DNA of 64,000 nt from Dendrophyllia cribrosa (lineage: Eukaryota; Cnidaria; Anthozoa; Scleractinia; Dendrophylliidae), in NCBI GenBank assembly GCA_024195265.1, contig JAJLRJ010000008.1, positions 25,037,932 to 25,101,931 of the forward strand, read 5' to 3'. The notes under the pieces are model-generated. The model was not told where the DNA came from. It saw only the letters and a program-made list of their open reading frames with translations, and did no database searches. Below, piece by piece: positions 15,783 to 28,144 of the stretch. The stretch's first letter is position 1. Each line of letters starts with the position of its first letter. The position numbers and the translations under genes are program-made.

Positions 15783-17767
15783 ATGGCTGTTTACCGCGAT
15801 CAGCTAGAGAATTACTTGACAAGAATGGAAGAAGAACTCGAAAGAACGATGGATTTCTGGCTGGATAACTCCCGTGACGTTAGAAACGGGTAAGGTATAA
15901 TCAAGCATGATTAATAGACTTGATTTAGCAAGATAAAAAAGATTGACCATGCGAATCTAACCATCACCCGTGATATTCGCCTTCAAACATGTTTCAAAAT
16001 AGCCCAAAATTGGATTTGAATGGTTTGAAAATATTCCATGTGTTGATAGCAACGCAGATGGCGTTTGAACCAAACAATTGAATGTTTTCTGTAGTCCATG
16101 CTTGGGTCCTTTATTACCTGGTGAGTTATTATGGTGAATATTAATAAACTTAATCTCTTTACAATTATCAATTTTACCAAGGAGTAAATTAAACCCGGCA
16201 GGTCAACAAGCAATCCTCGGTAGGAAAAAAGATGGCGACTGGTACATTTACCCATAATTCTTAGCGCACAAAAACCTTAACAACGTTCATAAAAATGTAA
16301 AGAAAAGTTATAAAATCTTCAAACCTAGTCTACACATTGTCCTTAGTACTGGAACAAATATTGTAAAAATTTGGCTTTCTTTGTGCCTTATGTGCTGTGT
16401 TAGGTCCGCAAGGTATTGTGGTAAAATGAACAGCCGCCATCTTTTTTCCTAAGGTGGATTGGGCCGACAGGCAAAGTCAGAATTTCTTCTTCCTCTCGCC
16501 AATGTAGAATTCGAAATGTGTTTGAATATCCTATTTTAGTATAGAGCAGTTTTCAATTGACTGTCTAAAGTAATTACACAATTGCTTTGGTTTTGCATTG
16601 CTACGCTTTGTGATTGGCTAAAAAATCTCGCGCCACTTTCTCGACCAATCAGAAGTAAAACCATAACCAATCGTGACTTGCTCGCACGCGTTTTCCCGCG
16701 CTTGGCGCCCGCGACATGTAATTGCTTCGAGCTCTGATTGGTTCATTGGATTGTTTACGACTGCTGTGATTGGTCAGAGTAATTACTTTGGTTTTGGTTT
16801 TTCGACACTCAATTGAAAACTGCTCTATACTGAAACAGTGGATAGCATTGTTGGCGCGCTCTGATTGGCTACTGAAACTCGGAATAGCAAGTGCTATTCA
16901 CCTCCCAGCAATTTGCGCGCGAAAATTGTAATCGTTGACAGGAATAAATGAGTTAAAAAGCATCAATTTCGTTATATTATCTCACTGTTTCAGTATATAC
17001 TAAAACAACTATTCACCTCAGTGTAGGTGAATAGTTGTTAATTATTGCACAATTTATTAGTTAAAAGTTTTATTTTTATGATACCCTTTTATTATCATCT
17101 TTCTTTTGTGGCGACGGTACCTGCAAATTAGCTGTTGCGTTCCTGCAGAATTTGCAGGTGAAACTGCAGGACGTATGGATACGGTAACCATAGCTAAGTG
17201 TATTGACCACGTTCAATAAACTGTCTATTGTCTATTTAAAAAGTATATAGTATGCCAAGTTATGAAAAATCATCATTTGGCGTGTAAAAAAATAACATCT
17301 TTCCAATGAAGTTTTGAGCATTTTGTGCAATTTCATTTTATGACAGTTTCTTGGTGTGCTGTATGTTGCGATGACCAAATGACGTAAAAAGAAAAAGATT
17401 TAAAAGACGGCACTTAACAATACCCACACCACAACACTAAAGCTAAACAACAATAGTTTCCGCAAGAAATACCCCATTTTGGTACAGTCACGCCGAGGTT
17501 AAAACATTAATAATTTGGCATTGCACGGAAGTTAAATATTGAAAATCAGTCAATATAACTAATATCCTCATTACTCGCAGTTTGTTTACAGATCTTTTTA
17601 TCTTACACTTCGAAATATTCCTAACTCTTTTTCACTTATAACTATATAATGTTAAATGAAATTCTACAATTTAAATGGCGCTTGATGTTAATACCGCCGG
17701 TATAGTAACTTATTATAGGCGCGATATTAAGTTTGCATTTGTTCATTTCACTCTGCACAAAATTAAC

Positions 17768-17813
<46 letters not shown>

Positions 17814-20800
17814 TTCTTAAAATTAGAAACTATTCAATTTTGGTGTATTCTCTATTTTCGAATTGCCCATAATACACTTTGTTCGCCCCCCAAATTTTGC
17901 ATAAACTATTGTTTTGAAATGCTCTTGGCAATATGCAGTCCTACCAAGAGCATTTATAAACAATAGTTTATGCAAAATTTGGGGGGCAAACAAAGTGTAT
18001 TATGGGCAATTCGAAAATAGAGAATAATATATATCGAGCATGTGTGACGTTGAATATTGAACGATATTTCGCAAATATGCAACGCGGCTTTTACACTAAA
18101 GATGCTAATAAAATGTCTTGCTAATTTTAGAAACTATCGTCCAATACGAGTGTTGTCCACAATACTTCCAATATACCAACACTTGAGGCTAAGTTTACAT
18201 GGACGCGATTGGATCGGGTTCAAAATTCCTGCTCTACAAATGGATTGTCGAGAGTAATGTCATGTTTGATTTGGTGTTGCGTTTTCTTAGCGCTATAAGC
18301 GGTTGCATATTGTTGTTTCCAGTTCCGTTTGGTTCATTACAATGTTTACATTTGCTGTTATTCGATAGATGCGATTAATCTCGTTTTCAGTTATACAATT
18401 TTTATATGTTGAACCGTTGACGCCTGGATTCTCACCGAAAATCTGCAATTTGAAGCTACCAATGCCATTTTTCTGACGCTGCTACTAAGACATTGCAGCC
18501 ATAATCCAAAACCTTGTTTGCAACATGAAGAACAAAATACCCTTCCATTTTGGGGCACGTAATGTATATTAGGACTTTTGCCCCCCGTTCTGTCTCCTCT
18601 TTGTTGTTGTTGTTGCTGGCCTCATCAGTTTTACTAGACTTCCTTTCGTTTGAAAAGTTTTCAGCTAAACGTTGAGGAAAGTGGAAATCGTTAACAGGAA
18701 CTGGTAGCACTCGGTAGGGCTTCCAGATTTCCTTCGATTTTGTGAGTAAACTTCCGTAGGTTTCATGTATGTATCTCTGATGCAATTCTCCCGATCGTTC
18801 TCAATTGGGCATGCCTTTAACATATTTGTACATATTCTCTGATTTTTATATTATATCTTAGTGTTTTCGTTTTTCTTTTATTTTTGTTTGTGGCAATACC
18901 TGGAAAATAGCGATACTTACAATGCTGTAATGAGCTAAGTGTATTAGACCATTACTTACTTTACTTTAAAGCTTTTTTCCTCCTAATCAGTTAATTCTCA
19001 AAGATGTCTTCTTGTCTTAAAAAGTGAAGAGGTCACAACTGGTACAAGGACCAGGCCCCTATTGGCCGCTTTTGCGCGGTGTAGTCATCAATCGGTTAAT
19101 ACTGGCAAAAATCAATCAGGATTTTACGCGGTTTATGTTTGATTGCAGGGGTTACTACGTTTGCCTGGGGAGAGATGGTAAAGTTTACGATGATTCCAAA
19201 TATGGTTGGCTTGAAGGGAGACAGGTTAGACCATGTTATAGCACCTTCTTACTTAACCTCTGTCAAACGAGAAAAATTTGCAAAAGTTAAGCAAAGTACT
19301 TAAAAGTTAAGGTTTTCATTTTCACTGTTTAAAGTTTAACATAATGCCAATACACTGTCAATTTACCAAACGTTTTGAAAGTTTACTAAAAAAGTTCTAA
19401 GAGTTTAAAAACTGTAAACTGCAGAATTGTCGGCGCATTTGCCAACATAATTTTGATCAGGCGCAAAGAGCTTTGGTCAGTTTTCAACGGAAAAAGCTCA
19501 TCATTTTGAGAAAAATTTAAAAGATAGTAACGTCAACTAATTTTTTGATACATCCTTGCCCATATTTCCATTTAATATTAAATAAAATCCCATTAAATAA
19601 AAGGAAAAACGTTTGACCGCGGTGGACCTTCTTACATACCTCTTTTCTCCAACCTCGTCCCCAGGGCCTTCTCCGCTTTGAAAATGGCGGGACGGGCGGA
19701 GAAACCCCGGGACAAGGCCCGGACACACGGTGCAACGTTTCTTGCAACGTTGCGCGCAACAAGATTTTTTTGGGGGTGTCACACGATGAAATTTGTTACG
19801 CGCAACGTCGCAAAAGTAGAACTTGATTCTACTTCTGCAACTGTTGCGCGCAACGCTGCAAGAAAAGTTGCACCATGTGTCCGGGCCTTAAGAATCGTGG
19901 AGTATTCTGTCACGTGACACACGATGAAATGGTGGTTTCGGAAATTATTTTCAGCGATTGGTAGCAATGTTTGCTTTCTGGCAATCTGAATTCGTCGTTC
20001 CAACGAAACGAAGACATTTCATCATCTTTTATACGAACAATTACTTCAGGATTCTTGGATTATTTCAACAGCCTTGTCGAGGGGTTTCTCCGCCCGCCAT
20101 TCGCCACTTTAGAAACGAGAAGGAAACTGGGCCGAGTGAACTTTCGAAACGACTTCTGGGACTGTTACTGGGGACAGAGACAAAAGAAGCGTCCCCTGTA
20201 ACGATCCCAGAAGTCGTTGCGAAAGTTCACTCGGCCCAGTTTCCTTCTCGTTTCTAAAGTGGCGAATTTTGAAAGCGTAGAAAGCCCTGGTGACGAGGTT
20301 GCCCTCTTCTCATGGGGCAGTACGCAGCTACAAGGTCTTCTCTGATTTGCTGAGAAAACAATAGAACAAACAACACAACAATGGACCCTAGCCCTGAAAA
20401 CAATAGAGCTGCGTGATACAGAGGTCCAATGAAATTAGAGGTTGTAAAGAGCTGCGTGGTATCTGCTTCTCATCAATGGGACTAACGAATATAAGTTAAT
20501 TATTAGAACAAGACTACATTAGAACAAGACTTAGATTTTGTTTATTGAAGAGCGTTTTAATTGCAATTAGAGGAGTTCGAGGAAAAAGATTGAAAGAAAA
20601 CACTACACCAATCTCTTCGCCCTCATTCAATTTGATTGATTTTGACAAAGGAGAGTAACTATAAGAAAGCGGACAATACTAATTGAGAGCTTGTTAGGCG
20701 ACATAACATTTATAATACTCTTATTTCACTGTATTTTTTATTTATTTGTTCTAAGGTATTTATAACATAATATATATATATTTTTTTTCTTTTAGAACGT

Positions 20801-21446
20801 TTTTTTTTTTAAAAAATAAAAATTATAAGAAAAGCAATCTTAGGTCGTAATTCAAACACGCCTTCCACTTTCTTACAGTTGCTGTTTTGCTTTATAGGTG
20901 TGGATGTACTCCAAGCTTTACAATGAGACTGCAAAATATGGCAATTCAAAGATCCTAAAAGCTGCATTATCTGGTATTTTTAAGATTTAATATGTGTTGG
21001 AAGAATCTGACGAGTCGAAAACAAGGAAGCTATTTCATAATTTGCACTGGAGTCCAATTATTTTGTGAAATGCCCAAAACCTACCCAGTACTTATGGAAG
21101 ATTGTTCTAAGATTTTGACAATTAAAATATTGACAATCAGTGACTCAGCAATATTTTCGTCATAAAATACTTAATAGTCATATTTGTTTTGGAATGAATC
21201 CAAGCGATGACTGTGATCTTTCTGCCATTTAAGGGGGTGAATTTCTTCTGAACCACATCAAAAGACCTGAAGATGGGAGATGTTACTTTCAAGTCACAGC
21301 CGACGGGCAGCCAATCAAAATCCAGAGGACGCTTTTCACAGAGTGCTTTTATGCTCTTGCTATGGCTGAACTGGCAAGAGCTAGTAATCTTTCCAAGTAT
21401 AGGGTAAGATCTTCTACATGGAAACCGAAGCTTTTTGCCTTTTTTT

Positions 21447-21477
<31 letters not shown>

Positions 21478-24400
21478 ATGGGTACTCCCTTACATAAGCC
21501 GCCTCCAAAGAGTATAGCTTTTGTACCATCTGAAAATGGGTAGAAAATTTGACAATTTCGATCTGAAAATCATGCGTATGTTTGCAATGTTTACTACATG
21601 AGCGGGAGTGTTGTATATCGGCCTATACAATCACGAGGCGCAGTCGAGTGGATTTACAGTGCCGATACATCACGGACGCGAATGATGTAAACAACTTGTG
21701 AAATTCACATTCCAGATACAACTCACTAGTGGTTGTATCTGGAATGTAAATTAGATACAACCGCAGGGTTAACCATGTATCACCCATAAATGTATTAACA
21801 ACCATAACTCTATTTGATAGTAATAGCCAGTTTATTACATTTATGGTTAAAATGTATTACATTTATGGTGAGTCAGATTATTACATTTATGGTTAAAAAT
21901 GTATTACATTTATGGTTAGTCATTTATTACATTTATGGTTGATTCTTATTACATTTATGGTTGGTTTTTATTATATTTATGGTGAGTATTAAATTTATGG
22001 TTGTTATTACATTTATGGGTGATATAAACCATATGATTGGAATGGCTCATTTCTATTTGTTAGTACCCTTATGAATTATTAATTAATTTTACAATACCTT
22101 TTAAACTAATGATGAATACGTTTTGGAATAAAAAAAGTCAAAATTTAAAGCCAGAAAATGGGTTGGGGAAAAATCACATATTTTGATCTGAAAATAAGTT
22201 ACGGTTTCAAGGAACAGGCCGCATGCATTACCAAAAAGGTTCAGGAAACATTTAGGGTACGTAGTAGTGAACTTGAGAAAGGGCGGTTATCGAGGAAGGG
22301 CGCTCACTCGAGGAAATACAATATCTTGTTTTGTTGCTATCTTTATTCGATTACAATTGTTATAGTTGTTGTTGCTTTTATCGTTGTCATTGTTGTTGTT
22401 TTGTGAACATTTCTGTTATTTCAGGAGGAAGCGTTAAAAATGTTATCTCTGGTAACTCACTGGGCACGCATTGATGACACGGAGTTAGGACGACCCAAGC
22501 TGTCCGGTCAGGAGGAGGTGAACCCTCTCGCTGTACCAATGATGCTGTTGTATGTTATTGATGAAGTTTGCCGTGATGACGAGCGCCTTCAAAAGACTTA
22601 CAGTGAAGACGAAGAGTGGGCTGTACAACAGATTTTAAAACACTTGCAGGTAAATAACAACACGTATCACACCCAGTTGTCTCTCTAAGAAAAAGTGGGT
22701 GACAATGGTGGCGAGGGGGATGATGGGTAAGAGAGAAGAGGAGAGACTTTCTGTTTTCTCCTTCCCATATTAACTCTCTCCCGCGTCTTGCAAAAATATG
22801 CTGAATTCCAAACCCCAGTCAATGTCAACATAAACAATTCTTTCCAAGACAACACTAACCCGGAGAATCATACTAAACAACAAACTACGTCAATACTAGG
22901 ACTCTTCTTCGCGTTCTCATGTTCCTCCACACGAACACGTATCAAAAACGCAAACTTTGAAAATACATCCGCGTGGACAGCGAAAACAAAGTTATCGGGA
23001 AACGATTGATCACGTGATAATGGCGGATGATAGAAGTTCTTTCGTTCAAGGTTTGTATCGTATTCGTACCGGTATCATAACTTTTGTTTTGTTTTCGGTC
23101 AAAACGCAAGTAACTTTGCAAAATGCAAACATTTGGACGGGGTCTGATGATCATAACATTACATTATATACAACTTTATTTGAGCACGGTAACCACAAAC
23201 CAGCACTGCTTGGGCCTCCTCTCATCAAAGCGTTTTCGAAACCGAGACACGTTATTTTCTAACTGATAACGGCTGTCTAGGAGACCAAACGATCACTGGT
23301 TTAATTTAAATTAAACGCCATTCATCTTCATTCTTAGAGAAGAGGGAGAGTAGTGCTTGAAAAAGTTACAGAAGAAGGAAAAGAAATCGGAGGCGCCGAA
23401 GGCCGGCTCATTAACCCTGGCCATGCTATTGAAGCAGGATGGTTTCTCCTCCAGTACGCCACTAAGAAACAGAATTATGAGCTAGCAAGGGTCGCCATTG
23501 ACAAGTTCATCATGCAGTCATTCGAGATTGGATGGGATGATATGTATGGTGGAATTCTGTACATGTTGGATGTAAATGGCTTCTCTCCAACTCATCTGGA
23601 ATGGAACATGAAGCTATGGTGGCCACATGCTGAAGCTCTAATTGCATTCCTGATGGCCTACAAAGAGACCAGAGATGACCGCTTCATGGAGAAGTTTGAT
23701 CTTGTGTTTCAATACACATTCTCACACGTAAGAGATATAGTTTTTTTTTTTTACAAAGTGTAAAGGTCGGCTAGGAAAACTAGTCGCGGCAACTGTGCAC
23801 CGCAAATAGCCCCTTAGTGTGAGCAGTCCATTTTCATAAAAAAAAAAAAAAAAATATTTAGTTGTGGTTTACCAAACTTTGGTCGCTGGGACTGGTCACT
23901 CGAACAGTCACAAAAATGGTTTAAATTAAAGCGATAAGTCAGGGCGACCAAATCAGTCCCTGCAACTGCAATCATAGATAAAAGTGTTGGGAAGGTTGGT
24001 AGTTTTTACCATTCAATTCTTTCCTTGCCCTCCTCCTTTAACAATGTTGGTTATAACTGGACTTTTTTAATGCGAAATTGTTGGCTGAGATCCCAACTTC
24101 GGAAAGGGGGAGTGGGGGCGACACTGAAGATCGACAGATGATCATTATTTAACGTTAACAGAGCATCGATGTAACACAGCTCTTATGATATTCATTTTCA
24201 TAACCTTCCCAACTTCTTCTTTCTGCATTTGTAGTTCCTTCGTGGAAATAACTACAGGCGACTGGTCGCTTTGTGTTCGCGGGCGATCTTATAGGTAACC
24301 TCCATTGTTTTAACAAATTGACGTTAAATTGTTGGAAATAAAGTCTAAATTAAAAATTTTTAAAAAGCAAGTGCAAATATAATTTTAGTGTACAAAAAAA

Positions 24401-26285
24401 TTGATGTGAATATCGCCTATTTTCGCTTTTAAATTTCCCGCGCGCCGCCATTTTGAATATTTATGACGTGTTACAGTTGTCTTATTGTTGCATACAAAAG
24501 AACTTCGATTCTTAACAATAGCGGCAACCGTAACACGTCATAAATATTCAAAATGGGGCGTGCGGGAAATTTGAAAGCGAAAATAGGCGATATTTATATC
24601 CATTTTATTTGTACACTAAATTATATTTGCACCTGCGTTTCAAACATTTTAAATTTCGACTTTATTTCCAACAATTTAACGTCAATTTGTTCTGATAATG
24701 GAGGTTCCCTTTAATGGCCAGATGAACAAATCCAACCTCCCTGTGAGACTACCTCCTAGCTCTCAAGTGATTATATATGCACTTGTCCATGATGCCGAAT
24801 TTCTCTTTTTTTAGTAGGATCACTATATTTGAGACCCCTCTTGATTAAGCGACCACCTCTGCTAGGCGCCATCTTCCTTGGCATTTTAGGTGGTTGTGAG
24901 AGGTTCTACCGGTTGTATTGTGGGAGGGGAGGGGAGGGGGGGGGGGGGGTTATCCCTCATCCCTATAATTTTAAGACAGTTATCCCTGTTTCCTGAAACA
25001 CTTTGAAATCACCGTATCTGTAATTATCCGGGATATTTTAGATTGGGTTGTTCCTTATCCTGACAATTGTTTTACCAGTTATCCTTAGTATAGCGCTCCT
25101 TTTTGCTTTGAGGATTGTTTGCTGTTTAATAACAGTAACCATTCTGTTCACTTTTAGTTTTCTGATCCCAAGTATGGTGAGTGGTTTGGTTATCTTAACC
25201 AGAAAGGAGAGGTTACCCATACCTTTAAAGGAGGACCGTTTAAAGGTATGTAAGTCATAAGTCATTTATGGACACTGTGTTCGGCACCGGGACGGGCATT
25301 GCTCAGGCATTTGACAAAACCGCATGTCTCAAACTCTTCTAGCCGGGCACAGATACCCTACTAATCAAAGAGATGGTTTATATGAAAAGACCGATGAAAG
25401 AGTCGAGGTCAGGGAATATCACTTGAACTTCGGGTTAAAATTTGTATAAACAGTTTCATCGACTATATATTCTCTTTGAGACTTCTCGTTCTTGTTTTTA
25501 TCAAGATTTTAGAAACTTTTTGATCAATCTAGATTTTGAATCAGGAATTTAGGAATGAAAGACGTAAAATGTGACCTTTTTTAATTCCCCTGTTTAATAA
25601 ACGCCGGGCCTCGAATAAACGCCGAGCTGAGTCCGCGAGTCCAAGTTTCAAATAAACGCCCCAAGTGTTTAATCGATCGCATAATAGCACCACCGCTCAC
25701 AAAATATGCTTCTTTAACCCCAAAAGGAAGACTTCACAGGTGTGTTCTCAAAGAGAGAGAACACAAACATAAGGTTTTAGCAATTTTCTAGAATATGACG
25801 ACAGGACCTGCCAAAGGTTACCCTCGAGGGAGTTTGGAAGAGATGTAAATTCTTTTCCGACGTCTCGAGCCGGTTCACACCGACTTAAGAATTTCTCCAA
25901 ACGTGATCAAGTGTTTGCATCAGACAACGCATTTCCATGTGCCATTTTCTATCCAGTTAAAGTGGATTGTTAATCTCGTAAATTATGGGATCGATGGAAG
26001 TCATCTATCACTGACATGTCATCAAGTTCTTACTGTAGATAGTTTATTGCTGTTTATTGGGAGTTGTTACAATTTTTTTATATGGATATCTTTAATGTAT
26101 TGAATGGACCATTTTTAACGCATGTAACTTCCTTTTATAAACTGAACCGGAGTTAAACTGTTTTTATCGTCACAGGTTGTTTCCATGTTCCTCGTTGCCT
26201 GTACATGTGCATCAAAATGCTAAAGGAACTGTTGGAAGAGGAAGGCTTGACAAATGGCCTAACCAATGGCACATACATTCCCTAA
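15783..26285 (+). CDS. RENBP: N-acylglucosamine 2-epimerase (renin-binding protein)
   Basis: Complete gene, 413 aa, interconverting N-acetylglucosamine and N-acetylmannosamine in the cytosol (sialic acid and amino-sugar metabolism); an (alpha/alpha)6-barrel enzyme. Exons: 15783-15889, 19149-19224, 20898-20973, 21234-21403, 22425-22649, 23338-23727, 25158-25245, 26176-26285. Phases 2,0,1,0,0,0,1 all join, and the lengths sum to 1242 nt with TAA at 26283-26285. Family hallmarks: [25 protein letters not shown] split over exons 2-3, [37 protein letters not shown] (His ~247), [28 protein letters not shown] and [12 protein letters not shown] (Cys ~379, His ~381). The two His match the expected acid/base positions and the Cys a residue reported important in the mammalian enzyme. 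Length matches mammalian RENBP (~400-430 aa). Introns are packed with transposon debris. Confidence 0.96.
16213..16458. repeat. Fold-back element in RENBP intron 1
   Basis: Inverted ends: GGAAAAAAGATGGCGACTG (left) and CAGCCGCCATCTTTTTTCC (right), with further pairing inward (GTACATTTACC / GGTAAAATGAAC). About 250 bp, non-coding. Confidence 0.6.
16544..16825 (+). mobile_element. 282-bp TA-flanked MITE, copy 1
   Basis: Ends GAGCAGTTTTCAATTGA / TCAATTGAAAACTGCTC with TA at 16542-16543 and 16826-16827. The same 282 bp element occurs inverted at 26919-27200 and, diverged, at 28826-29112. The internal sequence is rich in GATTGG/CCAATC pentamers. TA target use resembles Tc1/mariner-derived MITEs. 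Confidence 0.85.
16828..17040. repeat. Nested inverted repeats beside the TA MITE
   Basis: ACTGAAACAGTG (from 16829) and CACTGTTTCAGTATA (to about 16998) form inverted ends of a ~170 bp element. Directly after it AACAACTATTCACCT / AGGTGAATAGTTGTT (about 17004-17039) makes a near-perfect hairpin. Confidence 0.55.
17769..17813 (-). repeat. C homopolymer, 45 bp
   Basis: Uninterrupted C run (G run on the minus strand) in RENBP intron 1. Poly-proline reading frames through it are artefacts. Confidence 0.95.
17846..18026. repeat. Near-perfect 181-bp palindrome (fold-back MITE)
   Basis: The left arm from TATTCTCTATTTTCGAATTG to AATGCTCTTGG is repeated inverted on the right, with a loop of about 12 bp around 17935. 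The arms contain GCCCCCCAAATTTTGCATAA. Non-coding; inserted in RENBP intron 1 close to the C run. Confidence 0.8.
19649..20312. mobile_element. Nested fold-back elements in RENBP intron 2
   Basis: The outer pair CAACCTCGTCCCCAGGGC (19650-19667) and its inverse CCTGGTGACGAGGTTG is related to sequences at 27505-27535 and 27955-27980. Within it, GGCCCGGACACA (about 19716) and TGTGTCCGGGCC (about 19888) bound a ~180 bp palindrome with TTGCGCGCAAC cores. A third inverted pair, AACTTTCGAAACGACTTCTGGGA and its inverse, lies at about 20139-20230. Several MITE insertions appear stacked. Confidence 0.65.
20340..20467 (+). repeat. Dispersed repeat, copy 2 of 2
   Basis: Matches 2331-2458 (TGAGAAAACAATAGAAC, ACAATGGACCCTAGC, AGGTCCAAT, TGGTATCTG). 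Lies in RENBP intron 2. Confidence 0.6.
21449..21477 (+). repeat. G homopolymer, 29 bp, at a repeat end
   Basis: The G run is followed by ATGGGTACTCCCTTACATAAG and then GGTCTGAAA-like units, matching the left end of the 9175-9643 element. RENBP intron 4. Confidence 0.85.
21710..22022 (+). repeat. TTATTACATTTATGGTT minisatellite with hairpin
   Basis: ACATTCCAGATACAACTCAC / GTTGTATCTGGAATGT forms a tight hairpin at 21710-21750. It is followed at 21831-22020 by about nine units of a 15-22 bp motif around TTACATTTATGG. An inverted copy (CCATAAATGTATTAACAACC, about 21782-21801) precedes the array, so array and flank can pair. RENBP intron 4. Confidence 0.75.
22650..23337. other. RENBP intron 5, nothing recognised
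   Basis: Short open frames occur at 22788-23262 on both strands, but none resembles a known protein or has splice support. Includes ATAATGGCGGATG at about 23018. Confidence 0.4.
24293..24716. repeat. Large fold-back element in RENBP intron 6
   Basis: Arms of about 190 bp: AACAAATTGACGTTAAATTG near the left end and CAATTTAACGTCAATTTGTT near the right end. Inner pairing includes GCGAAAATAGGCGATAT and CGCCATTTTGAATATTTATG with their inverses; the loop is around 24490-24520. No ORF. Confidence 0.8.
24936..24949 (+). repeat. Short G run
   Basis: 14 G following a GGGAGGGGAGG purine stretch, in RENBP intron 6. Confidence 0.8.
25585..25690. repeat. AATAAACGCC-type repeat in RENBP intron 7
   Basis: Three spaced AATAAACGCC motifs (about 25597, 25616, 25651) in a ~100 bp GC-richer patch. 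It looks like a fragment of a dispersed repeat; the rest of intron 7 shows nothing recognisable. Confidence 0.4.
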
Positions 26286-26662
26286 CTTAACACGGCTCAG
26301 GATACTAAAGGATCTCAAAGCAACGCACAGGGAATTTTGATCAAGACATCCAATCCAGAGCAGGGAGCTGAACAAAAGACATGTCGGAAGAGTGTTCTTC
26401 GATGAAATGTGGAATCTTAAAAAGTAAACAATACGATAAAAATCTGTCCAACGTCGACATAATTGCCTAAATGGTTTTTTTAACAGATGACATTGAGTAA
26501 ATGAAGTTAGAGTAGATAAGTCATAACTTAAGAGAAAGTTGACGCAGGAAATATTTTCTCTAAAAGCTAAGCTACCTAGCTTGAGATCCAAACCGCCGTA
26601 GCCTATATAGCAAGCAGCAGAATAAAATTATACCATATCACCGCTCACCCCACACACATAAT

Positions 26663-26905
26663 TAACTATTATGGCGCGAAAGCGCGCGTGATATTGCCTA
26701 GTACTTACAAATTAGGCGATATCACGCAAGCTTGAGCGCAATAATAGTTTTATAATTCAACACATTGACATTCGGTCCGTCATTTTTGTTTTCTCTTGTC
26801 AAAATGCGAAATTTACCTCTATCGTTGGATATACGACATGTATACATAGCGTATATCGATACCTTTTTTACCATATTTGGGCAGTGTATCAATGTGTTGA
26901 ATTAA
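26663..26905. repeat. Nested inverted repeats downstream of RENBP
   Basis: AACTATTATGGCGCGAAAG and its approximate inverse (26663-26755) flank GATATTGCCTA/TAGGCGATATC. AATTCAACACATTGACA near 26755 pairs with GTATCAATGTGTTGAATT near 26886-26903. Confidence 0.55.
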
Positions 26906-26918
26906 AATATTACAATTA

Positions 26919-27200
26919 GAGCAGTTTTCAATTGAGTGTCGTAAAACCAAAACCAAAGTAATTACTCTGACCAATCACAGCAGTCGTAAACAATCCAATG
27001 AACCAATCAGAGCTCGAAGCAATTACATGTCGCCGGCGCCAAGCGCGGGAAAACGCGTGCGAGCAAGTCACGATTGGTTTTGGTTTTACTTCTGATTGGT
27101 CGAGAAAGTGGCGCGAGATTTTTTAGCCAATCACAAAGCGTAGCAATGCAAAACCAAAGCAATTGTGTAATTACTTTCGACAGTCAATTGAAAACTGCTC
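26919..27200 (-). mobile_element. 282-bp TA-flanked MITE, copy 2 (inverted)
   Basis: Same length and ends as 16544-16825 but in reverse orientation, with TA at 26917-26918 and 27201-27202. Identity is high over the whole length (shared CTCGCACGCGTTTTCCCGCG when inverted). It is followed by a (GTCA)n microsatellite at about 27228-27251. Confidence 0.85.
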
Positions 27201-27499
27201 TATCTGTTCAGTTGTGCACCAATATCGCAGTCAGTCAGTCAGTCAGTCAGTTTGCGTTTGAGGAAGTTACTTCATGTGAATTAGACTAATTAAGAGTTAA
27301 GATGACAAAATTGTGCTGCAAATCTATTTACCTGAGCTCCTGGAATGGCTTTAAATAGTGCAGCAAGTAACTTTTATTGGCTAAGAAAAGAAAACTTATC
27401 GCTTTAAATACCAAGGGAACCTAGATTAAAAACTTTACAAAACCCAAATTTCGATTTGTAGAATATGGAAAAACAAACAGCATCACTGCAAAGTACAGC

Positions 27500-28005
27500 T
27501 GGAGAGCTCAACCTTGTCCCCAGGTCCTCTCCGCTTTTAAAATGGCGGGCGGTCGGGTATACAAACGCCCGCCATTTTGAGAAGGAAGACCTTAGATAAC
27601 AACGGCCTGGACCACCTCGGACACTTATTGAAAATTATATAACGTAATGTCGACACTTAGAATTTTATTTTTAATAAATGTTTTAAGTGTAAAAAAGAAA
27701 ATCTAAAACCCCACTCAGGATTAAACCTGTGACCTCAGCTAGGGTTAGGCTTACATAGCCTACTGTACCAGAGTACCACCTAGCTTCTCGGGTTGTTTAG
27801 GTCTAAATTTAACTATATAAACTGCTAACCCAAACCCCAACTGAAAGCTAACCGGTTACTCAGTTATATAAGTCTCAATAAGGCGTCCGAGGTGGTCCAT
27901 GCCGTTGTTATCTAAGGTCTTCCTTTTGAGAAAGGCCCGCCTCGCCATTTTGAAAGTGGAGAAGGCCCTGGGGACGAGTTTGCTAGAGAGCTTTCATTTA
28001 AAGAT
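27500..28005. mobile_element. tRNA-like fold-back element (copy 2) inside another palindromic element
   Basis: The core 27614-27903, reversed relative to 11285-11655, has ends TGGACCACCTCGG / CCGAGGTGGTCCA and inverted B-box-like and A-box-like stretches at about 27718-27775. Its flanks are inverted copies of each other: GAAGACCTTAGATAACAACG on the left and CGTTGTTATCTAAGGTCTTC on the right, then CGCCCGCCATTTTGAGAA-like and TTGTCCCCAGG-like outer parts. It therefore sits at the centre of an older fold-back element related to 19649-20312. Confidence 0.7.
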
Positions 28006-28144
28006 TTTGAATAGTCACACCACAGGGATCCCATACAAACTGTGTGACCGGTCACACAGTTCGTACGGTCCCCCTGCGGTGACACTTATGTTATGACTTC
28101 ATTGAGAGAGTCAAAAGTTACAACAGGACTTAAGGATTGACTTA

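Noticed and set aside
18456..18785. 109-codon minus-strand open frame in RENBP intron 1
   Set aside because: No recognised relative, no splice partner and antisense to an intron; may be a decayed fragment but cannot be supported.
22158..22406. 82-codon open frame before RENBP exon 5
   Set aside because: It derives from GGTCTGAAA-type repeat sequence and low-complexity GTT runs.
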